The notes below the pieces were generated by a model that had not been told where the DNA came from, did not search any database, and saw only the letters and a program-made list of their open reading frames with translations. Position numbers and translations under genes: made by a program. Positions 45,333-53,947 of a stretch of 64,000 nucleotides of DNA are shown piece by piece. Within the stretch, counting starts at the first letter, position 1, and the number at the start of each line of letters is the position of its first letter. Source of the stretch: Paenibacillus albidus (GTDB lineage: Bacteria; Bacillota; Bacilli; Paenibacillales; Paenibacillaceae); assembly GCF_014644435.1 (NCBI RefSeq), contig NZ_BMKR01000002.1, positions 302,916 through 366,915 of the forward strand, in the 5' to 3' direction.

Positions 45333-45387
45333 AGGCGAGAGAACCGCAGTCCGTGCCAATGGCACGCTGGGTTCCCCTCGCCTTTTT
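45333..45387 (+). terminator. Terminator of the CotD-like gene
   Basis: GGCGAG / CTCGCC, GAACC / GGTTC and GTGCC / GGCAC stack with small internal loops, followed by TTTTT. Confidence 0.85.
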
Positions 45388-45392
45388 ATATA

Positions 45393-45421
45393 TTGACAAT
45401 TTCCCCCGCTGTGATTATAAT
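45393..45421 (+). promoter_or_regulatory. Consensus SigA promoter of the ArsR-like operon
   Basis: TTGACA, 17 bp, TATAAT: perfect at both hexamers. It starts six bases after the preceding terminator. Confidence 0.85.
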
Positions 45422-45427
45422 TTTGAA

Positions 45428-45470
45428 CACTTTTCGCGAAAGTGGTTTTTGATTAACCAAACGGTTAATC
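45428..45470 (+). promoter_or_regulatory. Operator palindromes before the ArsR-like gene
   Basis: GATTAACC-AAAC-GGTTAATC (45451-45470) is a perfect inverted repeat with 8 bp arms, just ahead of the ribosome site. CACTTT-TCGCG-AAAGTG (45428-45444) lies between it and the -10. Repressor binding here would block transcription from a full-strength promoter. Confidence 0.7.
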
Positions 45471-45484
45471 GGAAAGGAACGGAT

Positions 45485-46522
45485 ATGAGCTCATTTCCAA
45501 CATTGCATCGAAAAATTAAAACCATCGTCAGCCCTTTTCATGAGTTATTATGCAGTCTGCATGTCCTGGATCAGCCGGAGCATCACCCCAAACGTTTAGC
45601 ATGGGCCCTTGAGAGGAGATCCCGCATGCCGGCCAATTTTCTGGAGGACATACATACCATAAGCCAGCTGTCGGACAGTTGGCTTGCGTTAGGCGATCTT
45701 CCGAACCGCACAGGTGCTCCCGTCGGATGCGTAGAGGGGATTGCGATGCTGGACGGGCTCCCGGATGCTGAGTTTATCTTTCTTTTGTTAAATAGCACGG
45801 TTCCTTTAAGTACTCTTATCCATGCCCTGGAAGGCGGAAAGAAAAGTCTGCCAAACCTCGGGCTGGAGGAATCTGCCCGGTATCTGGTATGCCACTTGGC
45901 AACGGTCCGCAAACAGATAATTACTACCCTCGAGATCTATGAACGGGACTATTTCCGCGAGGAATGGGAGTACATTGAACCCTGGCTGCAAGACGCTGCA
46001 GCCCGCTTTCAGGAGACCGTAAGCCGTTTTCCGGAACAAGCGCTGAACTCCCTGCATCCCCGCCTGAGCGCCAAGGAGAGAATCGTTACTGCCCAGAAGG
46101 CGGTCACTTATTCTTTTCCCTATGAACAATTGCAGCAGATTTATGTCTTTCCGTCGAGCTTTATCTATCCACATCTGTTGATCAGCTGGAGCGGGGACAT
46201 ACTGCATCTGCCTCTGGCCGTGGATATTCCCGGACTGGCTTATAATGAAGGTCCGCCGGCAGATCTGCTCCGCCAGTTCAAGGCACTCAGTGACGATACC
46301 CGTCTGCGTATTCTCAAGCTGCTGTGGACAGCACCGCATTGTACGAAGCAGATTGCGCCAGTGCTTGGCATCTCTGAAGCGGCAGTCTCCAAACATTTGA
46401 AGCAGCTTAGTGAATCCGGGCTGGCGCGGTCTGAACGAAGAGGGAACTACTTGTTCTACTCGGGTAACAAAGAAGCCCTGGAAAGTCTGATCGTTCTGCA
46501 GCGGCAATTCCTTGAGCAATAA
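45485..46522 (+). CDS. ArsR-like transcriptional regulator with large N-terminal domain
   Basis: 345 aa. An N-terminal region of about 255 residues with no named domain (possibly ligand binding) is followed by a C-terminal ArsR winged helix (about 258-340: LLRQFKALSDDTRLRILKLL, TKQIAPVLGISEAAVSKHLKQL). No metal-binding Cys motif is present. The start has AAAGGA. It heads an operon with an ABC transporter (permease, ATPase, permease) and carries operator palindromes before it, so it probably represses that transporter until a ligand arrives. Confidence 0.85.
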   Translation: MSSFPTLHRKIKTIVSPFHELLCSLHVLDQPEHHPKRLAWALERRSRMPANFLEDIHTISQLSDSWLALGDLPNRTGAPVGCVEGIAMLDGLPDAEFIFLLLNSTVPLSTLIHALEGGKKSLPNLGLEESARYLVCHLATVRKQIITTLEIYERDYFREEWEYIEPWLQDAAARFQETVSRFPEQALNSLHPRLSAKERIVTAQKAVTYSFPYEQLQQIYVFPSSFIYPHLLISWSGDILHLPLAVDIPGLAYNEGPPADLLRQFKALSDDTRLRILKLLWTAPHCTKQIAPVLGISEAAVSKHLKQLSESGLARSERRGNYLFYSGNKEALESLIVLQRQFLEQ

Positions 46523-46570
46523 GTTTATTATAGGATACCGAAGCAGGATGCAAAAAAAGGAGTCAACCTC

Positions 46571-47368
46571 ATGTGGAACACCGCAATCGCAACACTGATC
46601 CGCAACCAGAAGGCTAATCTGAGAGCCTATCCCTGGACCTTTACTTTGGGTCACATCATAGAAGGGTTCTATCTTGTTCTGATCTCTTATTTCACGTATG
46701 TCTATCTTATTCAAGGTGACATGGATGCCAAGTTCGTAGAGTACGCCGGAAGTGACAATTATCTGGCCTTTGCCATTATCGGCGGGCTGCTGAATGTGTT
46801 CTCCGTCAGTATGATGATGAATGTCTCACGGGCTATGATTACCGAATGGCGGGAAGGCACCTTGGAATCGCTCCTGCTTTCCCCTTCGAGTCGGGTCGGA
46901 TATTTCATAGGCACTGCCATCCAGCAGCTGTTCCGGAGCGGGCTGGTGCTGCTCACGGTGTTCTCGTTCGGCATATTGGCCGGTCTGCGGCTGTCATCCA
47001 TTCACTTTCTGTCAGCCGTCATCGGCAGTCTGCTTTATTTGCTGGCGTGTTTTGCCATCGCGCTCGTAATGGGCAGTGTTATGCTCTACACCAGAGATAC
47101 ATTTATCGTACAAAACACCTTATTTGCGGTAACGACGCTGCTGTGCGGATTTCAGTTCCCCCGGGAATATCTGCCCGGTCCGCTGCAAGACGCAGGCGAG
47201 GCCTTCCCGCTGACTCCGGCGCTTCAGCTGCTGCGCGGCGCACTGCTCACCGGCGAAGTCATCCGGCTTACGGATATCGCCCCCATTCTACTGCTGAGTG
47301 CCCTCTATATTGCAGTGGGTCTATGGAGTAACCGCCGGGTTGAACGCCGGCTATTTGAACGGTTTTAG
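46571..47368 (+). CDS. ABC-2 type permease
   Basis: 265 aa with six helices and an ABC-2 pattern (ITEWREGTLESLLLSPSSRVGYFIGTAIQQLF, then PREYLPGPLQDAGEAFPLTPALQLLRG). Such proteins form the export channel for drugs, polysaccharides or lantibiotics. The start has AAGGAG at 8 nt. It is second in the ArsR-like operon. Confidence 0.88.
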   Translation: MWNTAIATLIRNQKANLRAYPWTFTLGHIIEGFYLVLISYFTYVYLIQGDMDAKFVEYAGSDNYLAFAIIGGLLNVFSVSMMMNVSRAMITEWREGTLESLLLSPSSRVGYFIGTAIQQLFRSGLVLLTVFSFGILAGLRLSSIHFLSAVIGSLLYLLACFAIALVMGSVMLYTRDTFIVQNTLFAVTTLLCGFQFPREYLPGPLQDAGEAFPLTPALQLLRGALLTGEVIRLTDIAPILLLSALYIAVGLWSNRRVERRLFERF

Positions 47369-47392
47369 AACCGGAAGGGAGTGTTAAGTCAA

Positions 47393-48415
47393 ATGATCGA
47401 AATGACCGACGTCACCAAAATATATGAAACCAAACAAAAGCTCGGCTGGTTCCGCTCGGAAAAAGCGGCCGTCACCGCCGTAAACTCCCTGTCGCTGAAC
47501 ATACTACCCGGGGAAATTGTCGGACTGCTTGGACTGAACGGTGCCGGCAAAACTACAACCATCCGCATGTTGTCCACCCTGCTTGAACCTACGTCAGGCA
47601 GCATTGAGGTGGACGGTGTGGCTATGCACAAGAACAGGCAAGCTGTTCAGCAAAAGGTCAATATGATTGCCGGAGGTGAGCGGATGCTGTACTGGAGCCT
47701 GACCGGCAGAGAAAATCTCCACTACTTCGGCAAGCTCTATGGCCTGGGAGCCGCCCAGACCGGGAGAGAAGCGGAACGTCTGCTTAATGAGGTTGGCCTC
47801 GGCCATGCGGCCGATCAGCCTGTGGAGCAATACTCCAAGGGCATGAAGCAGCGGCTGCAAATTGCCCGCGGCCTTATCAATGATCCGCAATATTTGTTTC
47901 TGGATGAGCCTACACTAGGTCTGGATGCCCCGATTGCCCGGCAATTGCGCCGTACTGTAGGCAGACTGGCCAAAGAACAAGGCAAAGGCATCCTGCTCAC
48001 CAGTCACTACCCGCAGGAAGTCGAAGAGTTGTGCGACCGAGTATATTTGCTGAGCCGCGGAGAACTTCTGCTCTGTGACAAGCCGGAGAACATTGTCCGC
48101 CAGGTGGCAGGGCTGCAAACCGCCCACCTGGATGTTACAGGCTGGAACGAATCACTGCGGCCTTTGCTTGCCGAGCATTTGGCAACAAGTTCTCACCAGG
48201 CCGAGCTTGTCTGCACCGAGGTTGCCGTAAATCCTGCCGCAAGCAGCGAGGTTGCCCGCCTTTCGGTGCAGTCCCCTTCAGCCGACCGGATGATTACAGA
48301 GATGCTTCCGTGGACGGCACAACATGGGCTGAGAATTGTAAGCTTTGCCTCAGAGAAACCGAATCTGGAGGACGCAATTATCCTCCTTTCGGAAGGTAAA
48401 GGAAAAGCCTCATGA
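47393..48415 (+). CDS. ABC-2 exporter ATPase (DrrA/NodI type)
   Basis: 340 aa. Walker [10 protein letters not shown], signature YSKGMKQRL, Walker [12 protein letters not shown] and switch His [12 protein letters not shown] are present, with a C-terminal extra domain of about 100 residues as in DrrA. The start is the ATG about 11 nt after AAGGGAG. The next permease gene overlaps its end by 4 bp. Confidence 0.92.
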   Translation: MIEMTDVTKIYETKQKLGWFRSEKAAVTAVNSLSLNILPGEIVGLLGLNGAGKTTTIRMLSTLLEPTSGSIEVDGVAMHKNRQAVQQKVNMIAGGERMLYWSLTGRENLHYFGKLYGLGAAQTGREAERLLNEVGLGHAADQPVEQYSKGMKQRLQIARGLINDPQYLFLDEPTLGLDAPIARQLRRTVGRLAKEQGKGILLTSHYPQEVEELCDRVYLLSRGELLLCDKPENIVRQVAGLQTAHLDVTGWNESLRPLLAEHLATSSHQAELVCTEVAVNPAASSEVARLSVQSPSADRMITEMLPWTAQHGLRIVSFASEKPNLEDAIILLSEGKGKAS

Positions 48416-49230
48416 AATCCGGCCGTTTATGGTTAACGCTCAGTGCGGAGGTAAGCAAGCAGCACCGGAACCGGGTGCGGGGCCGTTCTGTATTTTTTTC
48501 TCTGTTGCTATGGCCTGTGCTTACTTTTCTGACATCCTATTACACCATGCTGCCTTTCCGGAGCGGAGAAGGTTCGGCGCTCTCCCGCGTCATTCCAGAC
48601 GGACAGCTGCCGCTGTTCCTGCTTAGCGGATATTTGGTGTTCCAGCTGTTTTGGACAGTCGTACAAGCAGCCTGGCTGTTCGGACTGGAACGAAAAGACG
48701 GCACACTGGAGATGATCTTCCTTACACCCGCTTCCAAAATGGCCTTTCTATACGGCCGCTCGGTGTATTCGCTATTCCATGGCATCTGGATGTTTGCAGT
48801 ATTCTCCCTGCTGACCTTTTGGTTTGTTGCCGATGTATCCCCGGTCAAGTGGGGCGCACTGCTCTCCGCCTTACTGCTGATTCTGATCTCGGCAGTTATC
48901 TGGGGGGCTGCGCTGTGCGCAGTCTCTCTTTTCTCCCGGGACTCCGGGCTGCTGTATTACATTTTCCAGGCACCCATGGAGCTGTTCGGCGGTGTCCGCA
49001 TCCCGCCGACCGTGTTCCCGGCATGGGCGACGGGCTTCTCGTTGCTCTTCCCGGTAACCTATAGTCTGATTCTGGTACGTGGCGCATTGTATGGCGATAT
49101 CGGCCGCAGCTGGTGGTGGGCACTGGCTGTGCTCATCGCCGGCAACCTGGCGCTCATCGGGTGTACCCGGTTCATTCTGTCCCGCGCGGAAAGACACGCC
49201 AGAATCAAAGGGAATTGGCATTTGTTCTGA
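48412..49230 (+). CDS. ABC-2 type permease, second subunit
   Basis: 272 aa with six helices and an ABC-2 region (GLERKDGTLEMIFLTPASKMAFLYGRSV, then FPAWATGFSLLFPVTYSLILVRGALYG). It and the other permease probably form a heterodimeric channel with the ATPase between them. A terminator lies 33 bp after the stop. Confidence 0.88.
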   Translation: MKSGRLWLTLSAEVSKQHRNRVRGRSVFFSLLLWPVLTFLTSYYTMLPFRSGEGSALSRVIPDGQLPLFLLSGYLVFQLFWTVVQAAWLFGLERKDGTLEMIFLTPASKMAFLYGRSVYSLFHGIWMFAVFSLLTFWFVADVSPVKWGALLSALLLILISAVIWGAALCAVSLFSRDSGLLYYIFQAPMELFGGVRIPPTVFPAWATGFSLLFPVTYSLILVRGALYGDIGRSWWWALAVLIAGNLALIGCTRFILSRAERHARIKGNWHLF

Positions 49231-49262
49231 AACACTGACAAATAAGTGATAAGGTGGAATTT

Positions 49263-49309
49263 GTGTTGTCTCAAAGCCATGCAGATGGCTGCTGGGACAG
49301 CACTTTTTT
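49263..49309 (+). terminator. Terminator of the ArsR-like/ABC operon
   Basis: GTGTTGTC / GACAGCAC with inner AGCCAT / ATGGCT, followed by TTTTTT. Confidence 0.85.
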
Positions 49310-49325
49310 AGGTGGGAGTTCACCA

Positions 49326-49455
49326 AAGGTAAAAGGCCTGTGGTTTGTGAGGAACGGGCCTGTAGCGCGGAACGTGAGGCATAATTGCCTTTGATTTGTG
49401 CGAAACAGGCCTGTAGCGCGAAACGAGAGGCATAACTGCCTTTGGTTTTTGCAAT
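49326..49455. repeat. Tandem repeat array A, 51 bp period
   Basis: Two units and flanking part-units. The core GCGCnnnACGwGAGGCAT followed by TGCCT begins at 49365 and 49416, exactly 51 bp apart. Each unit can fold at AGGCA / TGCCT. The array lies in the convergent gap between an ABC operon and a lipoprotein gene. Confidence 0.75.
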
Positions 49456-49503
49456 TTAGACATCAGGCGGGAGGTACGATTCCGGCTGCAGCGTTGAGTT
49501 ACA

Positions 49504-50034
49504 TCACTCCGTTTGTTCTTCCTTGACACCCAACCTTTGGAGCAGGCCTTCGAACAAGGCTTTAACCTTATCGGAATATTTACCCTTTTCTTTGCCCATA
49601 GACGTATAAACAAGCGAGGTAGTATCTTTGTTGTAAATTTCCGTTTTTGTTGTGGTCGTTTCCGCAACCGGTTCACTGCCGTACCAGTTCGGTATTTTAA
49701 CGGTCAGGTCGTGCGGACTGGAAAACACATGTAGTGTAATGGTTTGTGACGGCTTGCTGTTGATCAGATACTGATAGCTGATAGTGCCTCTGCCATCCTC
49801 CGTAAACCTCTCATGCGTCAGCTTGAGCTGTTCCTCGGCAAAAGCTTGGCGCATCTCGGTCAGAAAACGCCCATTTAACCCTTTTCCCTGGGATTGTGCC
49901 CGCAGCACGCCATCCTCATAAGCCTGCATGGTATATTTACCAGCCTCTTTCTGCACCTGATCCTGACTGCAGCCTGCGGCCACGGTTCCATATAACATTG
50001 CAGCAACCAGCAACCCGGCTGTTCGACAATTCAT
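49504..50034 (-). CDS. Hypothetical lipoprotein, 176 aa
   Basis: Signal peptide with lipobox VAAGC (Cys at about 21), then a helical segment (QVQKEAGKYTMQAYEDGVLRA) and a beta-rich domain (GRGTISYQYLINSKPSQTITLHVF). No family is recognised. It should sit on the outer face of the membrane. The start is ATG with GAGGTGG at 5 nt; a frame 13 codons longer would spoil the signal peptide. Confidence 0.75.
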   Translation of the reverse strand: MNCRTAGLLVAAMLYGTVAAGCSQDQVQKEAGKYTMQAYEDGVLRAQSQGKGLNGRFLTEMRQAFAEEQLKLTHERFTEDGRGTISYQYLINSKPSQTITLHVFSSPHDLTVKIPNWYGSEPVAETTTTKTEIYNKDTTSLVYTSMGKEKGKYSDKVKALFEGLLQRLGVKEEQTE

Positions 50035-50116
50035 TCCTGCCACCTCTTCCCGTTCCCAAGTAATGATCCTCATGTATTTAGGATGGCTATGGCTTGAAAA
50101 AAGTATGCAGGAACAT

Positions 50117-50168
50117 AAAGGGCTACCCGGACGAAAGGAATTATTGAACCCTTTCGGCGGATAGCCCT
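50117..50168 (-). terminator. Terminator after the 2-oxoacid oxidoreductase genes
   Basis: AGGGCTA / TAGCCCT with inner CGAAAGG / CCTTTCG, followed on the minus strand by TTTATG. Confidence 0.7.
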
Positions 50169-50194
50169 GTTAATATAAATACAAAATATTGCTA

Positions 50195-52501
50195 CTACAA
50201 ATCCGGATGCTCGTGTTTGGCTTTAAGCCGGTTCCAGCGGCGCTGAACTTCTTCCTCAAAGCTGCGCAAGGCCGGTTCATTCTCAGGCTTCAACAAATGG
50301 CGGGTTTTGCCCATCGTCTTCAGCCAGGCGGACAGTTCAACACGTTTGCCTTTATCTTCAGGATTATAGGTAATGTTGGTGGATCCATGCTCTACTTCAT
50401 AGAGCGGGAAGAAACAGGATTCTACAGCAAGGGATACAATGTTGGTGCCGTCCTTGTCATCGGACATCCAGTTCAGGGGGCAGGCGATCAGGATTTTTCC
50501 GTACACCAGACCTTCGTTCTGAGCGTACCACTGAGCCTTCGCCGCTTTTTTAACCAGATCCTGCGGGAAAGCCTCCGAGCCGGTAAATACATAAGGAATG
50601 TTGGTGGCAGCCATGATTTGTGCCGTATCCTTATGCTGTGTAACCTTGCCTTGCTGATGTTTGCCGATGCTGGAGGTCGAGGTCCGGTGTCCAAGCGGCG
50701 TGGAATACGACTGTTGTGCCCCGGTATTCATATAGCCCTCATTGTCATATTCGACAATAATCATTTTGTGTCCGCGCAGAGCGGCTCCTATGGCCGGACC
50801 CATACCGATATCCATCCCGCCGTCACCGGTTACCATCACGAACGTAAAGTCTTCTCTTAATCCCAGGCCTTCCAGTTCACCGCGGCGTTTGCGTTCCCAG
50901 AACATTTCCACCACACCCGACAATGTCGCCGCACCGTTCTGAAACAAATTATGAATAAACGTCGATTTATGCGAAGAGTACGGATAACCCGTTGTCGTGA
51001 CCATGGCGCAGCCCGTATGATACAGAGCAACAATGTCCCCTTCAATCCCCTTAAAGAAGGTCTCCAGTCCGGAGAAAATCCCACAGCCCGGACATGCCCC
51101 ATGGCCTGGGGACAGCCGTTTAGGTTTATGGGTCAGGTTACGCAGTGGCGGAATCCGCACACTCAGCTTGCCGGTGGCCTCATCTTGTTTCACCGTAATC
51201 AGGCCGGTCTTAAGCGCATCAAAGTCCATAGGTTTAAGCAGACGTTTCGGTGCTTTCTCCGCTGCCCCCGGATTGTGTCCATAATAGTCAAAAGGCACCT
51301 CAACCCGGTCAGCAGCAACAGCGTCCATCGCCAATTGGAAAAAATGCTGTCCATCCTCGGCGTAGAAATCCTTGCCTCCCAGCCCATAGATCCGGCTGAT
51401 TACCTTGGTTGTCGTGTTCCCGTAAGTGAACAATGCAGCTTTGATCTCATTCACCATATTTCCGCCATGGCCGCCAACGGAATCAGCACGATCCCCGACA
51501 GTAATGGCTTTGACATTCTTCAAAGCTTCAGCGATTTGCTTTTGCGGGAATGGACGAATCATGTTGGGCGAGATAGCCCCCGCTTTTACGCCTTCCAGCC
51601 GGAGCTGGTCCACAACATCTTTGATGATCTCCGAAGCGGAGTTCATCAGAAATACAGCCACATCCGCATCTTCCATCCGGTACTGCTCAATCATCGGATA
51701 ATGGCGGCCGGTCAGCTCACCGAATTCCTTGGCAATTTCTTCAAAGACCTCACCGGCATTGTACATCGCTACCGACTGCTGGTAGCGGTTATTGATATAG
51801 TCCGGTTCATTCATGTAAGGACCCACCGTTACCGGATTGTTGCGGTCAAGTGTATCGGTGAAGCCGGCCGGCGGCTGCGGCCCTACGAACTTATGGACAT
51901 CCTCCCGGTGGGCAAAAGCCTGAACCCGGCGTTTCTGATGGGATGTAAAATAGCCGTCAGACGCAACCATGACCGGAAGCCGGACTTTGGCATGCTCCGC
52001 GAGCTTCAGTGCCATCAGGTTCATATCATAGACGGACTGGGGATCACGGCACATCAGAATCGGCCAACCGGTATTGAGGGCAAAATACAAATCGGAATGG
52101 TCGCCGTGAATATTCAGCGGGCCCGAGATCGAGCGGCAGACCAGGTTCATTACCATTGGCATCCGTGTACCTGCCTGTACCGGCAATTGCTCCAGCATGA
52201 ACATATAACCTTGAGCACTGGTCGCATTAAAGACACGGCCGCCGGCAGTGGAAGCGCCATAACATATACCCGCGGAGCTGTGCTCGCCGTCTGAAGGAAC
52301 CAGCATGATATCATGCTGCCCGTTCGCTTTCATCGTATCCAGAAACTGGGCAACCTCCGTTGACGGGGAAATCGGAAAATACCCCATTACATGGTAGTTG
52401 ATCTGATGGGCGGCATAAGCTGCCATCTCATTTCCGGATTCATATAGAAATTTCTGCTCCACCTTGGCGGAGCCTACTTCTTTTTCATAGTCAATAGCCA
52501 C
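50195..52501 (-). CDS. 2-oxoacid:ferredoxin oxidoreductase, fused alpha-beta subunit
   Basis: 768 aa. The alpha part (1-450) has GYFPISPSTEVAQF, ATSAQGYMFM and PLNIHGDHSD; the beta part (about 500-768) has GHGACPGCG and the thiamine-diphosphate motif GDGGMDIGMGPAIGAALRGH followed by YDNEGYMNTGAQ. This matches pyruvate-type enzymes that decarboxylate a 2-oxoacid to acyl-CoA and reduce ferredoxin. The start is GTG behind GGAGGAAAGGTGG; the longer frame overlaps the partner gene in another frame. It follows the gamma-delta gene by 23 bp. Preference for pyruvate over other 2-oxoacids is not certain. Confidence 0.9.
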   Translation of the reverse strand: MAIDYEKEVGSAKVEQKFLYESGNEMAAYAAHQINYHVMGYFPISPSTEVAQFLDTMKANGQHDIMLVPSDGEHSSAGICYGASTAGGRVFNATSAQGYMFMLEQLPVQAGTRMPMVMNLVCRSISGPLNIHGDHSDLYFALNTGWPILMCRDPQSVYDMNLMALKLAEHAKVRLPVMVASDGYFTSHQKRRVQAFAHREDVHKFVGPQPPAGFTDTLDRNNPVTVGPYMNEPDYINNRYQQSVAMYNAGEVFEEIAKEFGELTGRHYPMIEQYRMEDADVAVFLMNSASEIIKDVVDQLRLEGVKAGAISPNMIRPFPQKQIAEALKNVKAITVGDRADSVGGHGGNMVNEIKAALFTYGNTTTKVISRIYGLGGKDFYAEDGQHFFQLAMDAVAADRVEVPFDYYGHNPGAAEKAPKRLLKPMDFDALKTGLITVKQDEATGKLSVRIPPLRNLTHKPKRLSPGHGACPGCGIFSGLETFFKGIEGDIVALYHTGCAMVTTTGYPYSSHKSTFIHNLFQNGAATLSGVVEMFWERKRRGELEGLGLREDFTFVMVTGDGGMDIGMGPAIGAALRGHKMIIVEYDNEGYMNTGAQQSYSTPLGHRTSTSSIGKHQQGKVTQHKDTAQIMAATNIPYVFTGSEAFPQDLVKKAAKAQWYAQNEGLVYGKILIACPLNWMSDDKDGTNIVSLAVESCFFPLYEVEHGSTNITYNPEDKGKRVELSAWLKTMGKTRHLLKPENEPALRSFEEEVQRRWNRLKAKHEHPDL

Positions 52502-52524
52502 GAGTGTTCCACCTTTCCTCCAAT

Positions 52525-53541
52525 TTATGCTTGGGTAATAAGATCGAAATGATGCCGTACCGTATGGCTGTCCGCATAACCTTCTTCTTCCCGTTCTCCG
52601 GACAGAGCCGTTGTCGGGCAAGCTTCCACGCACTTCAGGCAACCTTTGCAATATTGATAATCAATTCCCTGCAGGAACATCTGCGGACGTCCCTTCTTGT
52701 CCGGCTGTTCCTCCCAGACAAAACAAAGATCAGGGCACACCGTATCGCACTGCGCACAATGAATACAGGTCTCGGCTTCAAAATGAGGCAGCAGACCGGA
52801 ACGGGAAATGCTGAGATTCTTCAAGAAACTGTTGCCGGGACTGACGATCGTACCGCCGATGGGCTGAGTCTCGTAGCCGAGCGATGAAACGTCGGAACGC
52901 ACGAAAGCAGGCATCTGAACCCCTTCAGGCAGCGGAAAATGCATAAACTTCACTTCATTAAATCCGCGTTCGAAGGTATTCAGTGCGGACTGAACGGCCT
53001 GCGGGTATTTTTTACCAAGCGATTTCTCGATAACACCTTTCATAATCTCCGGGTCCAGGAAATCACACATGCGGAATAATGCGCCCAGCATAGCCATGTT
53101 CACCCGGTTCTTCTCATCCAGCGCTATGGTTGTGGCGTCAATCACAGCAATCGTTCCTGCCAGCACGTTCATGGAGGCTTTTAGAGTCTCCGGCGATTTG
53201 GCCGAGTTGACCAGCACAGTGCTGTGTTCATAAATCCCGCCGGTAACATTAACTGTCTTGGCGAGCGCTTCATGGAAGACACCTACCACATGCGGACGTT
53301 CTACCGGTGAAGTATCGCGAATAGGGGTATTTAAATCACAAAAGCGGATATGTGCTTTAACGGCTGAACCTTTTTTCTCCGAGCCGTAGGATGAGAAACT
53401 CACCCCGTTCATACCGGCGCCGACCACGCCTGCTTCCGCCAGCATTTTACCAGCCAGATTCGCGCCCAGTCCCCCTATAGATTCCAGACGTATCTCAAAA
53501 AATCCGAGTTCGTTTACTTTTGGCAACTGTACCACCGACAT
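52525..53541 (-). CDS. 2-oxoacid:ferredoxin oxidoreductase, fused gamma-delta subunit
   Basis: 338 aa. The gamma domain (1-200) opens FEIRLESIGGLGANLAGKMLAEA and has SSYGSEKKGSAVKAHIRF. The C-terminal delta part carries two 4Fe-4S sites, CIHCAQCDTVCPDLC and CKGCLKCVEACP. It supplies electron transfer for the alpha-beta subunit that follows. The start ATG has AAAGGGG at short spacing. First gene of the two-gene operon. Confidence 0.9.
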   Translation of the reverse strand: MSVVQLPKVNELGFFEIRLESIGGLGANLAGKMLAEAGVVGAGMNGVSFSSYGSEKKGSAVKAHIRFCDLNTPIRDTSPVERPHVVGVFHEALAKTVNVTGGIYEHSTVLVNSAKSPETLKASMNVLAGTIAVIDATTIALDEKNRVNMAMLGALFRMCDFLDPEIMKGVIEKSLGKKYPQAVQSALNTFERGFNEVKFMHFPLPEGVQMPAFVRSDVSSLGYETQPIGGTIVSPGNSFLKNLSISRSGLLPHFEAETCIHCAQCDTVCPDLCFVWEEQPDKKGRPQMFLQGIDYQYCKGCLKCVEACPTTALSGEREEEGYADSHTVRHHFDLITQA

Positions 53542-53947
53542 AACCCCTTTCAAGAAGTTAAATAGAATAACATCCTTTTGACTTTTTCAAAGATTGTAAC
53601 TTGATTAGCGCGCAAGCGAAGTGACAAATATTGCATTCCCGCGCCTTTAGGAGTGACTATTCTGTATAAAATGAGCTGTCTCTTACCCTTAATTTAGCAA
53701 TAAAATTAAAAATTAAGATGTTAAATTTATCACATAAGTAATGACAAATATCACAGAAACAGCAACAGAACCCATCATCCGTTTGTTCCGGCGGAGCCAA
53801 AAGCCTCAGCAATGGGCGGCATCATTTCTTTATCTTGCTTCCATCTTTACCGAACGTGCAATTTTGCCTTTTCAAGGCTGCCGTTTCAGGATACACTGAT
53901 TCATGTTGCACTTTGGTTGAACTTAAATAGATATAGGGGGCATTAAA
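53542..53947. other. 406 bp divergent intergenic region
   Basis: No gene seen. TGACAAATAT occurs at 53622-53631 and again at 53742-53751, the second followed by CACA to give TGACA-N4-TCACA, loosely like an Fnr or Rex half-site pair. TTGCAC-N16-TAGATA lies close to the permease start but leaves almost no leader. No riboswitch recognised. Confidence 0.4.

Noticed and set aside
49320..49676. 118-codon minus-strand frame with 17-residue repeats
   Set aside because: It runs through array A and then out of frame through the lipoprotein gene; no ribosome site.
50951..52294. 447-codon open frame on the plus strand
   Set aside because: It is antisense to the 2-oxoacid oxidoreductase alpha-beta gene, has no ribosome site, and reads as a basic, His/Gln-rich shadow.
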